Positions 17,106-27,282 of a stretch of DNA of 64,000 nucleotides are shown here, in pieces. The stretch is from Bremerella sp. P1 (GTDB taxonomy: Bacteria; Planctomycetota; Planctomycetia; Pirellulales; Pirellulaceae): contig NZ_CP118164.1 in NCBI RefSeq assembly GCF_028748185.1, forward strand, positions 5,233,814-5,297,813, written 5' to 3'. The notes beneath the pieces are model-generated. The model was not told the DNA's origin. It was given only the letters and a program-made list of their open reading frames with translations, and did not search any database. A program made the translations under genes and the position numbers. Numbering within the stretch: position 1 is the stretch's first letter; every line of letters begins with the position of its first letter.

Positions 17106-18539
17106 ATGCCACTTCCATTTAAGCCACTTACGTACTTGCTGAGTGTTTTCGCACTCTTGGCTGGTACCCAGGTAGCCATGGCCCAAGGGCTCTTGGGCTT
17201 TCCGCTAGGTCCTGAGCAGGAAACACTCGATCCTATGGAACAACTCGGTCGCGAGTTGTTCAACGACACCAATCTCTCGACGCCAGCTGGACAAGGCTGC
17301 GTTACTTGCCATGCGCCTGAAGTTGGGTTTGTCAGCCCGAACTTCTTTGTGAATCAGTTTTTTGGTCCCCACTTCGGCGCGATACCTCATCGTTTCGGTC
17401 CTCGTAAGCCGCCGTCGGCCGCCTATGCGGGTGACTCTCCTGACTTGCGATTCGTCGCTGATCCGGCGTTCGCCGTGAACTGGGAAGGGGGCGTTTTCTG
17501 GGATGGTCGCGCTGCTGGCCAGTTGCCACTGTATCCCGAGTCGGACGATAGCCCTGAGTACGATCCACTTGCCGAACAAGCGTTGTTTCCCTTCTTGAAT
17601 CCTGTCGAGCAGAACATTGCCAACGAAAAGATCGTTGTTCGCAAGGTAGCCTTCTCGCGCTATCGCCGCCTGTTCCTGCAGGTTTGGGGTGAAGGTTCAC
17701 TTGACTTCCAGGACAAGGAAGTGGTTTCACGGGCCTACGATCGGATTGTCACGTCGATCGCCGCGTTTGAACGATCGAGCGAGGTGAATCCATACAGCTC
17801 GAAGTTCGATGCCTGGCTTGCAGGCGAGGCCGAACTTACCGAGCAGGAAAAGCTTGGTCTATGGCTGTTCGAGAATCCATTTGATGGTCGATCGTTGCTA
17901 GAGCCTAACGAAGAGAGGACTCCGTTCCCGCGTGGAAATCAGGGCAAGGGACGCTGTGGTATTTGCCACTCCGAACAACCTGGTCCCAACGACGAGCCAC
18001 CCTTGTTCACCGACTTCGCTTACCACAACTTGGGACTGCCGAAGAACCTGAACAATCCGTTCTACTTCATGCCGCGCCGGTTTAATCCTGATGGTCGCGA
18101 TTTCATCGATCGCGGTTTGGCTCCCACCCTAGAGACCCTTGGCCAACCCGCCAACTGGACACCGTCGGGCGACATTACTACCTGGCAGGAGGAAATCGAC
18201 AACGCCGAAGGCCGGCACAAGACGCCGACCCTGCGGAACGTCAACAAACGTCCTTTCCCAGGATTCGTCAAAGCTTATATGCACCACGGCGGGCTAAAGT
18301 CGATGGATGAAGTCGTCCACTTCTACAACACGCGTGACGTGCCGGAAGAAGGATGGGGACCACCGGAGGTCGACTTCGGTAACATCACCGGCGGTATCGT
18401 CGGCGACTTGGGAATGACTGAGGAAGAAGAAGCGGCAATCGTAGCCTTCATGGCGACACTGTCGGATGGGTATCGTCCGCCTAGTTCGCGTCCTCAGTTG
18501 CCACAGCTACCACCGATCTTTCAGTTTCCTTTCCCATAA
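17106..18539 (+). CDS. Di-haem cytochrome c peroxidase / MauG-like protein
   Basis: A 477-residue exported protein. The chosen ATG at 17106 gives a clean signal peptide (MPLPFKPLTYLLSVFALLAG...AMAQG) with GGGGG upstream; an in-frame ATG at 17079 is possible. Two c-type haem motifs are visible: CVTCH in the N-terminal domain and CGICH in the C-terminal one. The FTDFAYHNLGLPKN segment and TPTLRNVNKRPFPGFVKAYMHHG are typical of the CcpA/MauG superfamily. Bacterial members reduce H2O2 in the periplasm or oxidise protein or small-molecule substrates. A close paralogue follows about 1 kb downstream, and a terminator separates the two, so each seems to be controlled by its own long leader. The true substrate is unknown. 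Confidence 0.88.
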   Translation: MPLPFKPLTYLLSVFALLAGTQVAMAQGLLGFPLGPEQETLDPMEQLGRELFNDTNLSTPAGQGCVTCHAPEVGFVSPNFFVNQFFGPHFGAIPHRFGPRKPPSAAYAGDSPDLRFVADPAFAVNWEGGVFWDGRAAGQLPLYPESDDSPEYDPLAEQALFPFLNPVEQNIANEKIVVRKVAFSRYRRLFLQVWGEGSLDFQDKEVVSRAYDRIVTSIAAFERSSEVNPYSSKFDAWLAGEAELTEQEKLGLWLFENPFDGRSLLEPNEERTPFPRGNQGKGRCGICHSEQPGPNDEPPLFTDFAYHNLGLPKNLNNPFYFMPRRFNPDGRDFIDRGLAPTLETLGQPANWTPSGDITTWQEEIDNAEGRHKTPTLRNVNKRPFPGFVKAYMHHGGLKSMDEVVHFYNTRDVPEEGWGPPEVDFGNITGGIVGDLGMTEEEEAAIVAFMATLSDGYRPPSSRPQLPQLPPIFQFPFP

Positions 18540-18569
18540 TGGAGGAAACTACTTGAGATAACTAATAAG

Positions 18570-18603
18570 GACGCCCTCGTATTTGCGAGGGCGTCTTCTT
18601 TTG
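18570..18603 (+). terminator. Rho-independent terminator after the first peroxidase
   Basis: GACGCCCTCG (18570-18579) pairs exactly with CGAGGGCGTC (18586-18595) around six bases, followed by TTCTTTTG. Confidence 0.9.
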
Positions 18604-19515
18604 TACACCCACACAGACGGCGATCAACTTGGCTGAAACATCTTTTGTGTCTGAATATCGTCCGCGGCAGTAAGTCCGAAGTGAATGGGTGTCAATTTGC
18701 TCGACCTGAGATGCAGTATCATCCTCTCGAAAATTTTATTTAACCCATCGAAATTCATTGACATGTTTATCCATAGGTGTAGAAAGAAGTTTGAAGGCTC
18801 TGGTTAATTAGTAGGTCCAGGAGAAATGATCCGATGAGGCAAAATGCATCAAGGTCATGGCATTCCTGGGATATGCTCCTGGCAAGTTGATCCGCCTGAA
18901 AAAGGATGGTTTGAAAGATGACTTCTGGGCAGTTTTCCTACGACGCTGGAACCCTCAATTGTCTCTGAGGGCACAACGAGACTCCTCAATCATCATCAGT
19001 TTGATTTCGGGAGTACGCGATTCTAATCGACGTCAGACTGATAAGTACCATTTCAATCTGAAGGTGATGAGACTTAGTGAAGTTCTCCACGGCTCTCAGA
19101 AAACGACGGCCAGTTATCGGGGGATATTAAGCCAGCATGTCGTTCAAGATGAAACGTTAAGAGGCGGATTTGACCCACGCTTACAAGACACCACGACGAG
19201 CGCAAAAAAAAAGAGGCCAGTAAGCTCTAGCGCCAACCAGAATACTTACCGGCCGGTTTTCGCACGAACGAGTTTTGTGAACACGCTCATGCAAGTGGGA
19301 TTGAATTCTTATTGGGGGAAGACCAACCAAGGTACGAGCAGGATCGCTCGAATTAAAATCGCATACTGTGCTTACCGAAATAGGCACACGGTTGTTAACA
19401 CCTGAACTCTTTGCATGTTTCGCTTCTCTTAGCACGTGCACTGGTGAAGTCTCTTCCGCGACGACCGCCATTTCTCGCATTGGTTTTAACTAACAGATGA
19501 CGAAACGGGAGAGAA
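18604..19515. other. Long leader upstream of the second peroxidase
   Basis: About 910 bases. The only long forward frame (18857-19405, 182 codons) has no signal or family likeness; its middle overlaps the hairpin copy. The region shares pieces with the leader of the first peroxidase: CATCGAAATTCATTGAC near 18746, the 40-nt hairpin at 19215-19254, and CGCTCATG at 19284-19291. This suggests that the peroxidase gene was duplicated together with its upstream region. Confidence 0.55.
19215..19254 (+). repeat. 40-nt hairpin element, copy 2
   Basis: Left arm GGCCAGTAAG (19215-19224) and right arm CTTACCGGCC (19245-19254) pair with one mismatch around a 20-base loop with AGCGCCAACC (19229-19238). 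Compared with copy 1, the right arm differs at two places, yet the stem still pairs over nine of ten positions. Confidence 0.8.
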
Positions 19516-20808
19516 ATGATGTTACGGCGTTTTGCGATGCTATTTGTGCTGACCGGGTTTCTGGCAGCACTCTCGATGACAAGTGAGGGGCTGGCACAAG
19601 CTCCTCCGACGATTGAAGATGTGGAAGACTTAGGTCTAGAGCTCTTCTTCGACGAGAACTTGTCGATTCCGAAAAAGCAAGCCTGTGTAACGTGTCATAG
19701 CCCTGACACAGGCTTTACAAGTTCCGATTCCGATGCCAACGAGATATTCGGAATTCACCCAGGGGCAATTAAACCACGGTTCGGTGCGCGTAAGCCGCCA
19801 TCGGCAGCTTATGCTGGCCAGGCTGGACCGCTACGTCGTGTTCCCCCGGCACCTTTTGTCTTCATCGAGTGGGAAGGCGGGACGTTTTGGGATGGCCGTG
19901 CTACCGGGCATAAGGAATTGGATCCGAGTGTCGCCATCCTTGGTCTATCGAACAAAGATATCTTGGCTGAACAAGCGTTGGCTCCATTTCTGAGTGAAGT
20001 GGAACAGAACGTTCAGGACAAGCAAAAAGTCATCAAGGCAGTTGCCAGAGGTGAATACGCCGACCTCTTCAAAAAGGTTTGGGGCGAAGACTCGCTTGAT
20101 TACAAAGATCCTGAAGTGGTCGAGAAGTCCTACGATAAGCTCGTGATTGCGATCGCTGCGTTTGAACGTTCGGACGGCGTCAACCCCTTCACCTCCAAGT
20201 TTGATTATTGGCTCAAGGGTCAAGCGACATTAACCGCTGACGAGTTGGAAGGACTCGCATTGTTCGAAGGGCAAGGCGCGTGTGCTGGTTGCCACCTTAG
20301 TGGACGAGATCCAAACAACCCTCCTCTTTTCACGGACTTTGCCTACCACAACCTTGGCTTGCCGAAGAACCCGGACAATCCGTTCTACTCCATGCCCAAG
20401 AAGATCAATCCAGATGGAGCTGACTTCATTGATCGTGGTCTCGCCAAGACGTTGGAGGACCTGCACGCCGATGGCAAACTCGTCCCGCTGCTGTTGCCTG
20501 GCGACGTGCCGGAAGACATCATTGCCGATGAGGAAGGCAAGTTTAAGACGCCAACGCTACGAAATGTTACGCGACGTCCCTATCCAGAGTTCGTGAAGTC
20601 GTATATGCACAATGGCATCTTCAAATCGATGGAAGAAGTCGTCGAGTTCTACAACAAGCGGGATCAATTGTTCCCGGCTTCAGTGGCTGAAGTGCCGCAG
20701 ACGAGAATTCCTCCGTTCGCGCCGCCCGTGAACATGGGACTAACGGACGAACAAGAAGCGAAGATTGTCCTCTTCCTGCATACGCTGGAAGATGGATACC
20801 AACCTTAA
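19516..20808 (+). CDS. Di-haem cytochrome c peroxidase / MauG-like protein, second copy
   Basis: A 430-residue exported paralogue of the gene at 17106. The signal peptide (MMLRRFAMLFVLTGFLAALS...GLAQA) is followed by haem motif CVTCH near residue 59 and CAGCH near residue 257. FTDFAYHNLGLPKN and TPTLRNVTRRPYPEFVKSYMHNG are shared nearly word for word with the first copy. It is about 47 residues shorter, mostly in an insert before the second haem and in a proline-rich tail. GGGAG lies eight bases upstream of the start. Like its partner it ends with a strong terminator. The family is clear; the electron donor and substrate are not. Confidence 0.88.
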   Translation: MMLRRFAMLFVLTGFLAALSMTSEGLAQAPPTIEDVEDLGLELFFDENLSIPKKQACVTCHSPDTGFTSSDSDANEIFGIHPGAIKPRFGARKPPSAAYAGQAGPLRRVPPAPFVFIEWEGGTFWDGRATGHKELDPSVAILGLSNKDILAEQALAPFLSEVEQNVQDKQKVIKAVARGEYADLFKKVWGEDSLDYKDPEVVEKSYDKLVIAIAAFERSDGVNPFTSKFDYWLKGQATLTADELEGLALFEGQGACAGCHLSGRDPNNPPLFTDFAYHNLGLPKNPDNPFYSMPKKINPDGADFIDRGLAKTLEDLHADGKLVPLLLPGDVPEDIIADEEGKFKTPTLRNVTRRPYPEFVKSYMHNGIFKSMEEVVEFYNKRDQLFPASVAEVPQTRIPPFAPPVNMGLTDEQEAKIVLFLHTLEDGYQP

Positions 20809-20833
20809 TGCGATAAATCTCACCAGAGTACGA

Positions 20834-20864
20834 AGATGCCCCGCACGTGACGGGGCATCTTTCG
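20834..20864. terminator. Shared terminator between convergent genes
   Basis: AGATGCCCCG (20834-20843) pairs exactly with CGGGGCATCT (20851-20860). T-rich bases follow on the plus side. It lies between the second peroxidase gene and the convergent rsmH. Confidence 0.85.
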
Positions 20865-20885
20865 TTTCTTGAGGTATACGTTCCG

Positions 20886-21773
20886 CTACACGCGTTCTGC
20901 CACACGCAGTTTGGCGGTTCGGCTACGGGGGTTTTGGCGAATCTCTTCATCGCTGGCCGTGATGGGCTTCTTCGTGAGCCGCTTGAGGCGTGGGTCATCG
21001 AGAAACGCTTGCTTCACTGGTCGGTCTTCCAGCGAGTGGAAGCTGATGATGGCCAGGCGACCACCCGGTTTCAAGCGATCCGGCAGCGTTTCCAACGCAG
21101 TCTCCAGCGACGAGAGCTCGCGGTTCACGGCGATCCGCAGGGCCTGAAACGTCCGCGTGGCGGGGTGGATTCTGCCGCGGCCACTTCCAGCCACGGGTGG
21201 GTAACAACTGACGACCACGTCCGCCAACTGCTTGGCGGTGATAAACGGTGTTTCTTTGCGAATGTGGCAAATCTTCTTGGCAATTCGCCGGCTTAGGCGT
21301 TCTTCGCCATTCTGGTAGATCAGGTCGGCCAGGTCCTTCTCTTTCAGATGATTGACCAGGTCCGCCGCCGTTTTCTTGTCACGCAGATCGAACCGTAGAT
21401 CGAGAGGCCCGTCCGACTCGAAGCTGAAGCCGCGTTCACGATCGGCCAGTTGATCGCTCGATAGCCCCAGGTCGAGCAGAATGCCGTCGACCAGGTCGAT
21501 ATCGAGCGAATCGAGAATCTTGGGGATCTCGACGAAGTTGGCGTGTGCGATCTTTACGGGAAGTCCGACCAGGGTTTCTTCTGCCCGCTGCAACGCGATA
21601 ACGTCGCGATCAACCGAAACGACAAAGCCCTTGTCGCCGAGTCTTTCGGCCATCATCCGTGTGTGCCCACCGCCGCCGAGGGTGCCATCGACCAGGATTT
21701 TCCCAGGCTGCGGGTCAAGCCACTCGAGGACTTCTGCCGGTAGAACAGGAATGTGAACGGTAGGTGCGGCCAT
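20886..21773 (-). CDS. rsmH: 16S rRNA (cytosine-1402-N4)-methyltransferase RsmH
   Basis: A 295-residue SAM-dependent methyltransferase of normal family length. It opens with HIPVLPAEVLEWLDPQPGK and the SAM motif VDGTLGGGGHT at about residues 29-39, followed by DGILLDLGLSSDQLADRERGFSF and the C-terminal GRLAIISFHSLEDRPVK. It methylates N4 of C1402 in 16S rRNA near the P site. In most bacteria it leads the dcw cell-division cluster. Here no mraZ, ftsL, ftsI or mur gene is next to it, in keeping with the loss or scattering of division genes in planctomycetes. Confidence 0.96.
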   Translation of the reverse strand: MAAPTVHIPVLPAEVLEWLDPQPGKILVDGTLGGGGHTRMMAERLGDKGFVVSVDRDVIALQRAEETLVGLPVKIAHANFVEIPKILDSLDIDLVDGILLDLGLSSDQLADRERGFSFESDGPLDLRFDLRDKKTAADLVNHLKEKDLADLIYQNGEERLSRRIAKKICHIRKETPFITAKQLADVVVSCYPPVAGSGRGRIHPATRTFQALRIAVNRELSSLETALETLPDRLKPGGRLAIISFHSLEDRPVKQAFLDDPRLKRLTKKPITASDEEIRQNPRSRTAKLRVAERV

Positions 21774-22256
21774 AGGATCGGCTGGGAAAACTCGGGCAAA
21801 ACGTTCAGCTTACCGGAGCAACCGATCGCGGGGCAGGGCGGGAGAGAAAAAATCCGTCGTGGCGCATCCGTGCCCCAAAACGACGGATCTTGTGGAGTCA
21901 CCGCTGCACTAGCGACTTCACAGGGCTTGCCCGACCCGGCGTCAATCTTTGATTCCGTGACGGTACACGTTCTCCCGATAGTGGCCTAATCGGGGCGGCA
22001 TCGTCGTGCGGAGCAAGCTTCGGACGTAAGAAGTTATTCGTTAGTTGATAAAGTGTTATTAATCAAAACATCAACAATCGATGTCGCTTGATGAGCATCT
22101 GATTGAGGATATTCGGTCCGCATTTTTCGTCAATCCAGAAAGCGGCTTTAAAATTTTGCTAGCAAATGACGCTAGCGGATTTAAGGGTTGGCCGTCGCGA
22201 GAGTTGCGATTAAGCCCCCCGGTAGAAAAAGTTTTGCAGCTTACAGAATCTCGCTG
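21774..22256. other. Intergenic region upstream of rsmH
   Basis: About 480 bases between the 5' end of rsmH and the 3' end of the glycosyltransferase gene, both on the minus strand. It should hold the rsmH promoter. The palindrome GCTAGC occurs twice within 20 bases (near 22158 and 22171), and GTTGAT/ATCAAC flank an AT-rich stretch near 22045-22074. No gene or known RNA was recognised. Confidence 0.4.
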
Positions 22257-23378
22257 CTAGCGTTGCGTGGGCGAGGTGGAAATTACGTCGTCCAGCATGG
22301 TTTCGTAAGACTGGATCATTTGGTGAAGGGAGAAGTGTGCTTCGACCTGTTGGCGATTGGCTTGCCCTAGCTGCTGGCGGAGTGCTGCGTCTTCCATCAT
22401 TCGGCGAAGTAGCGTTTCGGCCTCGGGCATCTCCTCGTGGGTGACCCTTTGCTGAGCGAGATCGCCGGAAAGGAGTTCACCAACGCCTTCCACGTCCGTA
22501 GCGATCACCGGTAAGCCGTGTGCCATGGCTTCGATCAATGCATTGGGCATCCCCTCCCAGCGGGAACTGAGAGCATAGATCTCACTCTCGCGAAACCAAC
22601 TCGGGAGGTCGTCCTGCCATCCAACAAGCCGAACCGATTCATTCAGCCCCTCCGATTCGACTTGCATCAACAATTCTGGAAGCTGCTGACCGTCTCCGAC
22701 GATCACGAGTTCCCAATCAGGCTTCTCACGCAGCAGCTCAGCAAGTCGAAAGATCAACCAATCGAATCCCTTTTGCTCATCGAGACGCCCCACGGCGATG
22801 ATCCGGTGCTTGCGGTCGACCGGCTCGGCGTAGGTCGTTGGCTGGATCACGTCGATATCGATGCCGTTGGGTATGACCAGCAACTTCGACTCAGGCACAC
22901 GAAGTGTCTCGGCTGCGAACTGACGAACACCTTCGCTGACGCACAGCACGCGATCAGCACGCTGGGCCGCCCACGATTGAAACCGACGTCGCCAGCTCCC
23001 TTGTTCGATGACCCGCAGCGATTGCAGCCGATGGATGTCCACTGCACGAGTCGCCATCGCGGCGACGATATTGGCGTGGAAAAGAAAGCTCCAAACGACG
23101 TCCGGCTTGGTCTTGCAGATGATGCGTTTCAACCGATCGATGGCAGAAAGGAGCTGCCACTTGGTGCGACAACCCAGAAAGTTGAGCGGTATCTCAGCCG
23201 CTTCAAGCTGCCGAACCAACGCGTCTTTGGGTGGCTCTGGCGGTGGTGCGAGCGCCACGACGTGCACCTCGTACCTGGCCGGATCGAGACGGCAGGCCAC
23301 GTTGGCCACACATCGTTCGGCACCCCCCATGCCCAGTTCCGTGGTGACAATCAAAATGCGTTTGGGGGCTTCAGACAT
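22257..23378 (-). CDS. GT4-type glycosyltransferase
   Basis: A 373-residue GT-B fold glycosyltransferase. The MSEAPKR start at 23378 puts the Rossmann opening RILIVTTELGMGGAERCVANVA at the usual place; an upstream in-frame start would add 27 unlikely residues. The C-terminal donor-binding domain has VGRLDEQKGFDWLI and the retaining-enzyme signature SSRWEGMPNALIEAMAHGLPVIATDVEGVGELL (E-x7-E). It transfers a sugar from a nucleotide donor, probably to an envelope glycan or lipid. No other polysaccharide gene is adjacent, so the acceptor is unknown. It is divergent from queA, with about 130 bases between them. Confidence 0.88.
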   Translation of the reverse strand: MSEAPKRILIVTTELGMGGAERCVANVACRLDPARYEVHVVALAPPPEPPKDALVRQLEAAEIPLNFLGCRTKWQLLSAIDRLKRIICKTKPDVVWSFLFHANIVAAMATRAVDIHRLQSLRVIEQGSWRRRFQSWAAQRADRVLCVSEGVRQFAAETLRVPESKLLVIPNGIDIDVIQPTTYAEPVDRKHRIIAVGRLDEQKGFDWLIFRLAELLREKPDWELVIVGDGQQLPELLMQVESEGLNESVRLVGWQDDLPSWFRESEIYALSSRWEGMPNALIEAMAHGLPVIATDVEGVGELLSGDLAQQRVTHEEMPEAETLLRRMMEDAALRQQLGQANRQQVEAHFSLHQMIQSYETMLDDVISTSPTQR

Positions 23379-23506
23379 GGTGTTGGCAACCAATGACGGT
23401 ACGTGCGGGCCTAGTCGAATTCCCGGTCGGCGGCGTATACTCGACCATGGACGACACAATGGATGGACGTCGACCAGCGGTTTCTCACTGATGTTTTGCG
23501 AGTTCT

Positions 23507-24553
<1,047 letters not shown>

Positions 24554-24804
24554 CGTGGCCGTTAGTGGTGCTTTCCAGCTCTTTAAAAAACTTTTCTCAG
24601 AATTCTGATGATTTCGCGGGTAATTATCGCGGAAAACGGTTATTCTGAGATGAATCCAAGTAAATCTTCTCGCCTGATGCGAAAACATTCCCTTGTCTCG
24701 TAGCGGGGCAGGCGAGAGGGTAGTCGATAGCTTGATAGCAATTGGGTACGATAGCCCCCGTGGAACGTCCCATAGTAAGCCCCCACATGGAAGGGAGAAT
24801 GTAG

Positions 24805-25422
24805 ATGAGCATTGCGGAAGTCGAACAGGTCTTAGTGGTTCCCACTGAGAAATTCCACGAGATCGGGCAATTCCAGGGATTTCACGACGATGTGGAAACC
24901 TACCTGGATCAACTGCTGACGCCAGAGCAGATGAGCTTCCGTCCGCGCGACATCATGGAAAAGTCGCCTGAGTTCAAGCAGCTCATCCCTTACGTCATCT
25001 TTGAGTACAAAGACGACCAAGGCACCAAGCACGTCTTCCAGTACGTCCGTGGTAAGGGACAGGGCGAGTCCCGCCTGCACAGCAAGCGCAGCGTAGGGAT
25101 CGGCGGACATGTCTCCTCCGAAGATGCCCCTAACAGCGACCAGGACCCGTTCCAGCAAGGGATGCGTCGCGAACTGGAAGAAGAAGTCAGCTTCAAGGCC
25201 CCGCACGAGATGGTCTGTGCCGGCTTGATCAACGACGATGAATCGGAAGTTGGTCGCGTGCACCTGGGCGTCGTTTATCTCTGCAAGATCGAACGACCGG
25301 AAGTCATGCCCAACGAAGAAGACATCCTCGACGCCGGATTCCGTCCGGTCGGCGATCTTCTGGCCAAGCTCGAAGAATTCGAGACCTGGTCGAGCATCTG
25401 CCTGAAAGCGATCTACGGCTAA
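24805..25422 (+). CDS. Nudix hydrolase-like protein
   Basis: A 205-residue cytoplasmic protein. The Nudix box is seen at about residues 97-130: GGHVSSED... then FQQGMRRELEEEVSF, giving the REXXEE metal-binding core. An N-terminal extension of about 60 residues precedes the fold. Nudix enzymes cut nucleoside diphosphates linked to another group; the linked group cannot be predicted here. It ends in a clear terminator, so it is probably a single-gene unit. Confidence 0.85.
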   Translation: MSIAEVEQVLVVPTEKFHEIGQFQGFHDDVETYLDQLLTPEQMSFRPRDIMEKSPEFKQLIPYVIFEYKDDQGTKHVFQYVRGKGQGESRLHSKRSVGIGGHVSSEDAPNSDQDPFQQGMRRELEEEVSFKAPHEMVCAGLINDDESEVGRVHLGVVYLCKIERPEVMPNEEDILDAGFRPVGDLLAKLEEFETWSSICLKAIYG

Positions 25423-25435
25423 TCGGCACGGCGTT

Positions 25436-25461
25436 CCCTCTTCGATTGGGAAGAGGGTTTT
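25436..25461 (+). terminator. Rho-independent terminator after the Nudix gene
   Basis: CCCTCTTC (25436-25443) pairs with GAAGAGGG (25450-25457) around six bases, followed by TTTT. Confidence 0.8.
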
Positions 25462-25482
25462 CTGGTGAAGCAATGAAGTACA

Positions 25483-26703
25483 ATGGTGACCGTTGATGTC
25501 CGGTTCACCATTTTGGCTCCCATCGTGCCCATCTACTTCGACAATCACGCTACTACCCAGGTCGACCCTCGCGTCGTCGAGGCGATTCTACCGACCTTTA
25601 CTCAGACCTACGGCAATCCGTCGAGCGTCGGGCATCTGTTCGGGGAAGAAGCCAAGCAGCTTGTCGAAACATCACAGCAATCGATTGCCGCGGCAATTGG
25701 CGCCGAGACCAGCGAGATTGTCTTCACCAGTGGGGCCACTGAAAGCAACAATCTGGCCATCAGTGGCGTGCTGACGCAGCGTCGGCGACGCGGCAATCAT
25801 GTGGTGACGGTCACGACCGAACACAAAGCGGTGCTCGATCCGCTCGAGCAGTGGGAGCACCAAGACTTCGAGGTCACACGGCTTTCGCCGCGTCAGGCCG
25901 GGGACTCGCTGGCCGGAATGCTCGATACGGATCAGGTGCGCGACGCCATTCGCCCTGACACGGCGCTCGTATCTGTGATGCTTGCCAATAACGAGATTGG
26001 CGTGATCCATCCGATCGCCGAGATCGGTCAGATCTGCAAAGAGCAAGGCGTGCTGCTGCACTGCGATGCGACCCAGGCCGTGGGGAAGATTCCCGTTGAT
26101 GTCGAGCATTTGGGCATCGACCTGATGAGCTTCTCCGGGCATAAAATGTACGGGCCCAAAGGGATCGGTGGGCTTTACGTGCGGAAGCGAAATCCGCGGG
26201 TTCGTCTCCAGCCGGCTATCTTCGGCGGCGGCCAACAGCGGGGAATGCGTAGCGGAACGCTGAACGTCCCGGGCATTGTCGGCTTGGCGGAAGCTGTCCG
26301 CTTGAGCCTGGCCGAGATAGACCAGGAGTCGCAGCGGTTGGCCCACTTGCGAGAGCAGTTGTGGTCGGGGCTCAACGAGCGGATCAGTGGCTTGCACTTG
26401 AATGGGCCCGTTCTGGAGGCCGAAAACGCCCGTCTGGCGGGTAATTTGAACTTTGCGGTCGAGAAGGTCGATGGCGAGGCGTTGATGATGAACGTCCGCG
26501 AGATCGCCGTTTCGAGCGGGTCGGCCTGCACTTCGGCTAATCCCCAGCCTAGCCACGTGCTGCGAGCCATCGGACTATCCGAGGATCTGACGCGAAGCAG
26601 CCTGCGATTTGGGATCGGCCGGTTCAATACGGCCCAGGACGTGGAATTTGCCGTTGACGTTGTGGCCAGGGCGGTGGATAAACTGCGGAAGCTGATTGCC
26701 TAG
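25483..26703 (+). CDS. Cysteine desulfurase, NifS/IscS family
   Basis: A 406-residue PLP enzyme that takes sulfur from cysteine for Fe-S clusters and thio-cofactors. [15 protein letters not shown] opens the fold. The PLP lysine lies in [17 protein letters not shown], and the persulfide Cys is in [17 protein letters not shown]. The long loop with GSAC is of the group I (NifS/IscS) type. The start is uncertain: ATG 25483 adds 14 residues to the usual N-terminus, and a GTG at 25525 would start just before [10 protein letters not shown]. An IscA-like gene follows about 165 bases downstream, so the two probably serve the same Fe-S pathway. No IscU scaffold is nearby. Confidence 0.92.
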   Translation: MVTVDVRFTILAPIVPIYFDNHATTQVDPRVVEAILPTFTQTYGNPSSVGHLFGEEAKQLVETSQQSIAAAIGAETSEIVFTSGATESNNLAISGVLTQRRRRGNHVVTVTTEHKAVLDPLEQWEHQDFEVTRLSPRQAGDSLAGMLDTDQVRDAIRPDTALVSVMLANNEIGVIHPIAEIGQICKEQGVLLHCDATQAVGKIPVDVEHLGIDLMSFSGHKMYGPKGIGGLYVRKRNPRVRLQPAIFGGGQQRGMRSGTLNVPGIVGLAEAVRLSLAEIDQESQRLAHLREQLWSGLNERISGLHLNGPVLEAENARLAGNLNFAVEKVDGEALMMNVREIAVSSGSACTSANPQPSHVLRAIGLSEDLTRSSLRFGIGRFNTAQDVEFAVDVVARAVDKLRKLIA

Positions 26704-26867
26704 CAAGGGTTTCGGGAGCCCGCACCCTCGATTTTTGGGGTAGAGTTGGTAATAATAGGCCGTTGGAGAAATCCCGAGGAAAATTTGCACCCTTTCCCCG
26801 TTTCGGGGCATCGGTAATAATAAACACATACAAGTTTGCGTTAATTAACGTCTGGAGTGAACAAAAC

Positions 26868-27200
26868 ATGGCAGTCGTCATCACCGAAAAAGCGGCCGGC
26901 GAAGTCAAGCGAATCCTGGAAGATCAGAAGTACGAAGAAGGCACCAAGCTGCGTATTGGCATCACCGCTGGTGGTTGCAGCGGTTTCTCGTACAGCCTGA
27001 CGCTGGAGAAGGAATTCGACGAAGAAAAGGATTCCAAGTACGACTATCACGGCGTTGAAGTCGTTGTCGATAAGAAGCACGCACTCTACCTCGACGGTAC
27101 CACGGTCGACTTCTACGACGGCATCGATCGTCGTGGTTTCGCGTTCAACAACCCGAACGCCACGCGTAGCTGCGGTTGCGGCTCGTCGTTCCAGGCCTAA
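26868..27200 (+). CDS. IscA/ErpA-type iron-sulfur carrier
   Basis: A 110-residue A-type carrier. The three conserved cysteines are present: C37 in GGCSGFSY, and C102 and C104 in [11 protein letters not shown] chose ATG 26868, with GGAG upstream; a longer in-frame start at 26763 would add 35 residues with no family match. Such proteins pass Fe-S clusters to target enzymes. Its place after the cysteine desulfurase supports the role. Confidence 0.94.
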   Translation: MAVVITEKAAGEVKRILEDQKYEEGTKLRIGITAGGCSGFSYSLTLEKEFDEEKDSKYDYHGVEVVVDKKHALYLDGTTVDFYDGIDRRGFAFNNPNATRSCGCGSSFQA

Positions 27201-27226
27201 GCCTCGATCGAGCGATAAAGCACATG

Positions 27227-27258
27227 AAACGCCCTGGCCAATGCGAGGGCGTTTTTCA
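27227..27258. terminator. Terminator between convergent genes
   Basis: AAACGCCCT (27227-27235) pairs exactly with AGGGCGTTT (27246-27254) around ten bases, followed by a T run on the plus strand. It lies just after the IscA-like gene. Confidence 0.88.
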
Positions 27259-27282
27259 TTTCTTGACTGCGTCCGGCCGCAA

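Noticed and set aside
16561-17118. 185-codon minus-strand frame before the first peroxidase
   Set aside because: No signal, motif or neighbour support. It overlaps the peroxidase start and the hairpin element.
20886-21773. Start of a dcw cell-division cluster at rsmH
   Set aside because: Neighbouring genes are a peroxidase and a glycosyltransferase. No mraZ, ftsL, ftsI, mur or ftsW gene is present on either side.
21753-21989. 78-codon plus-strand frame upstream of rsmH
   Set aside because: It overlaps the rsmH start on the other strand and has no recognisable feature.
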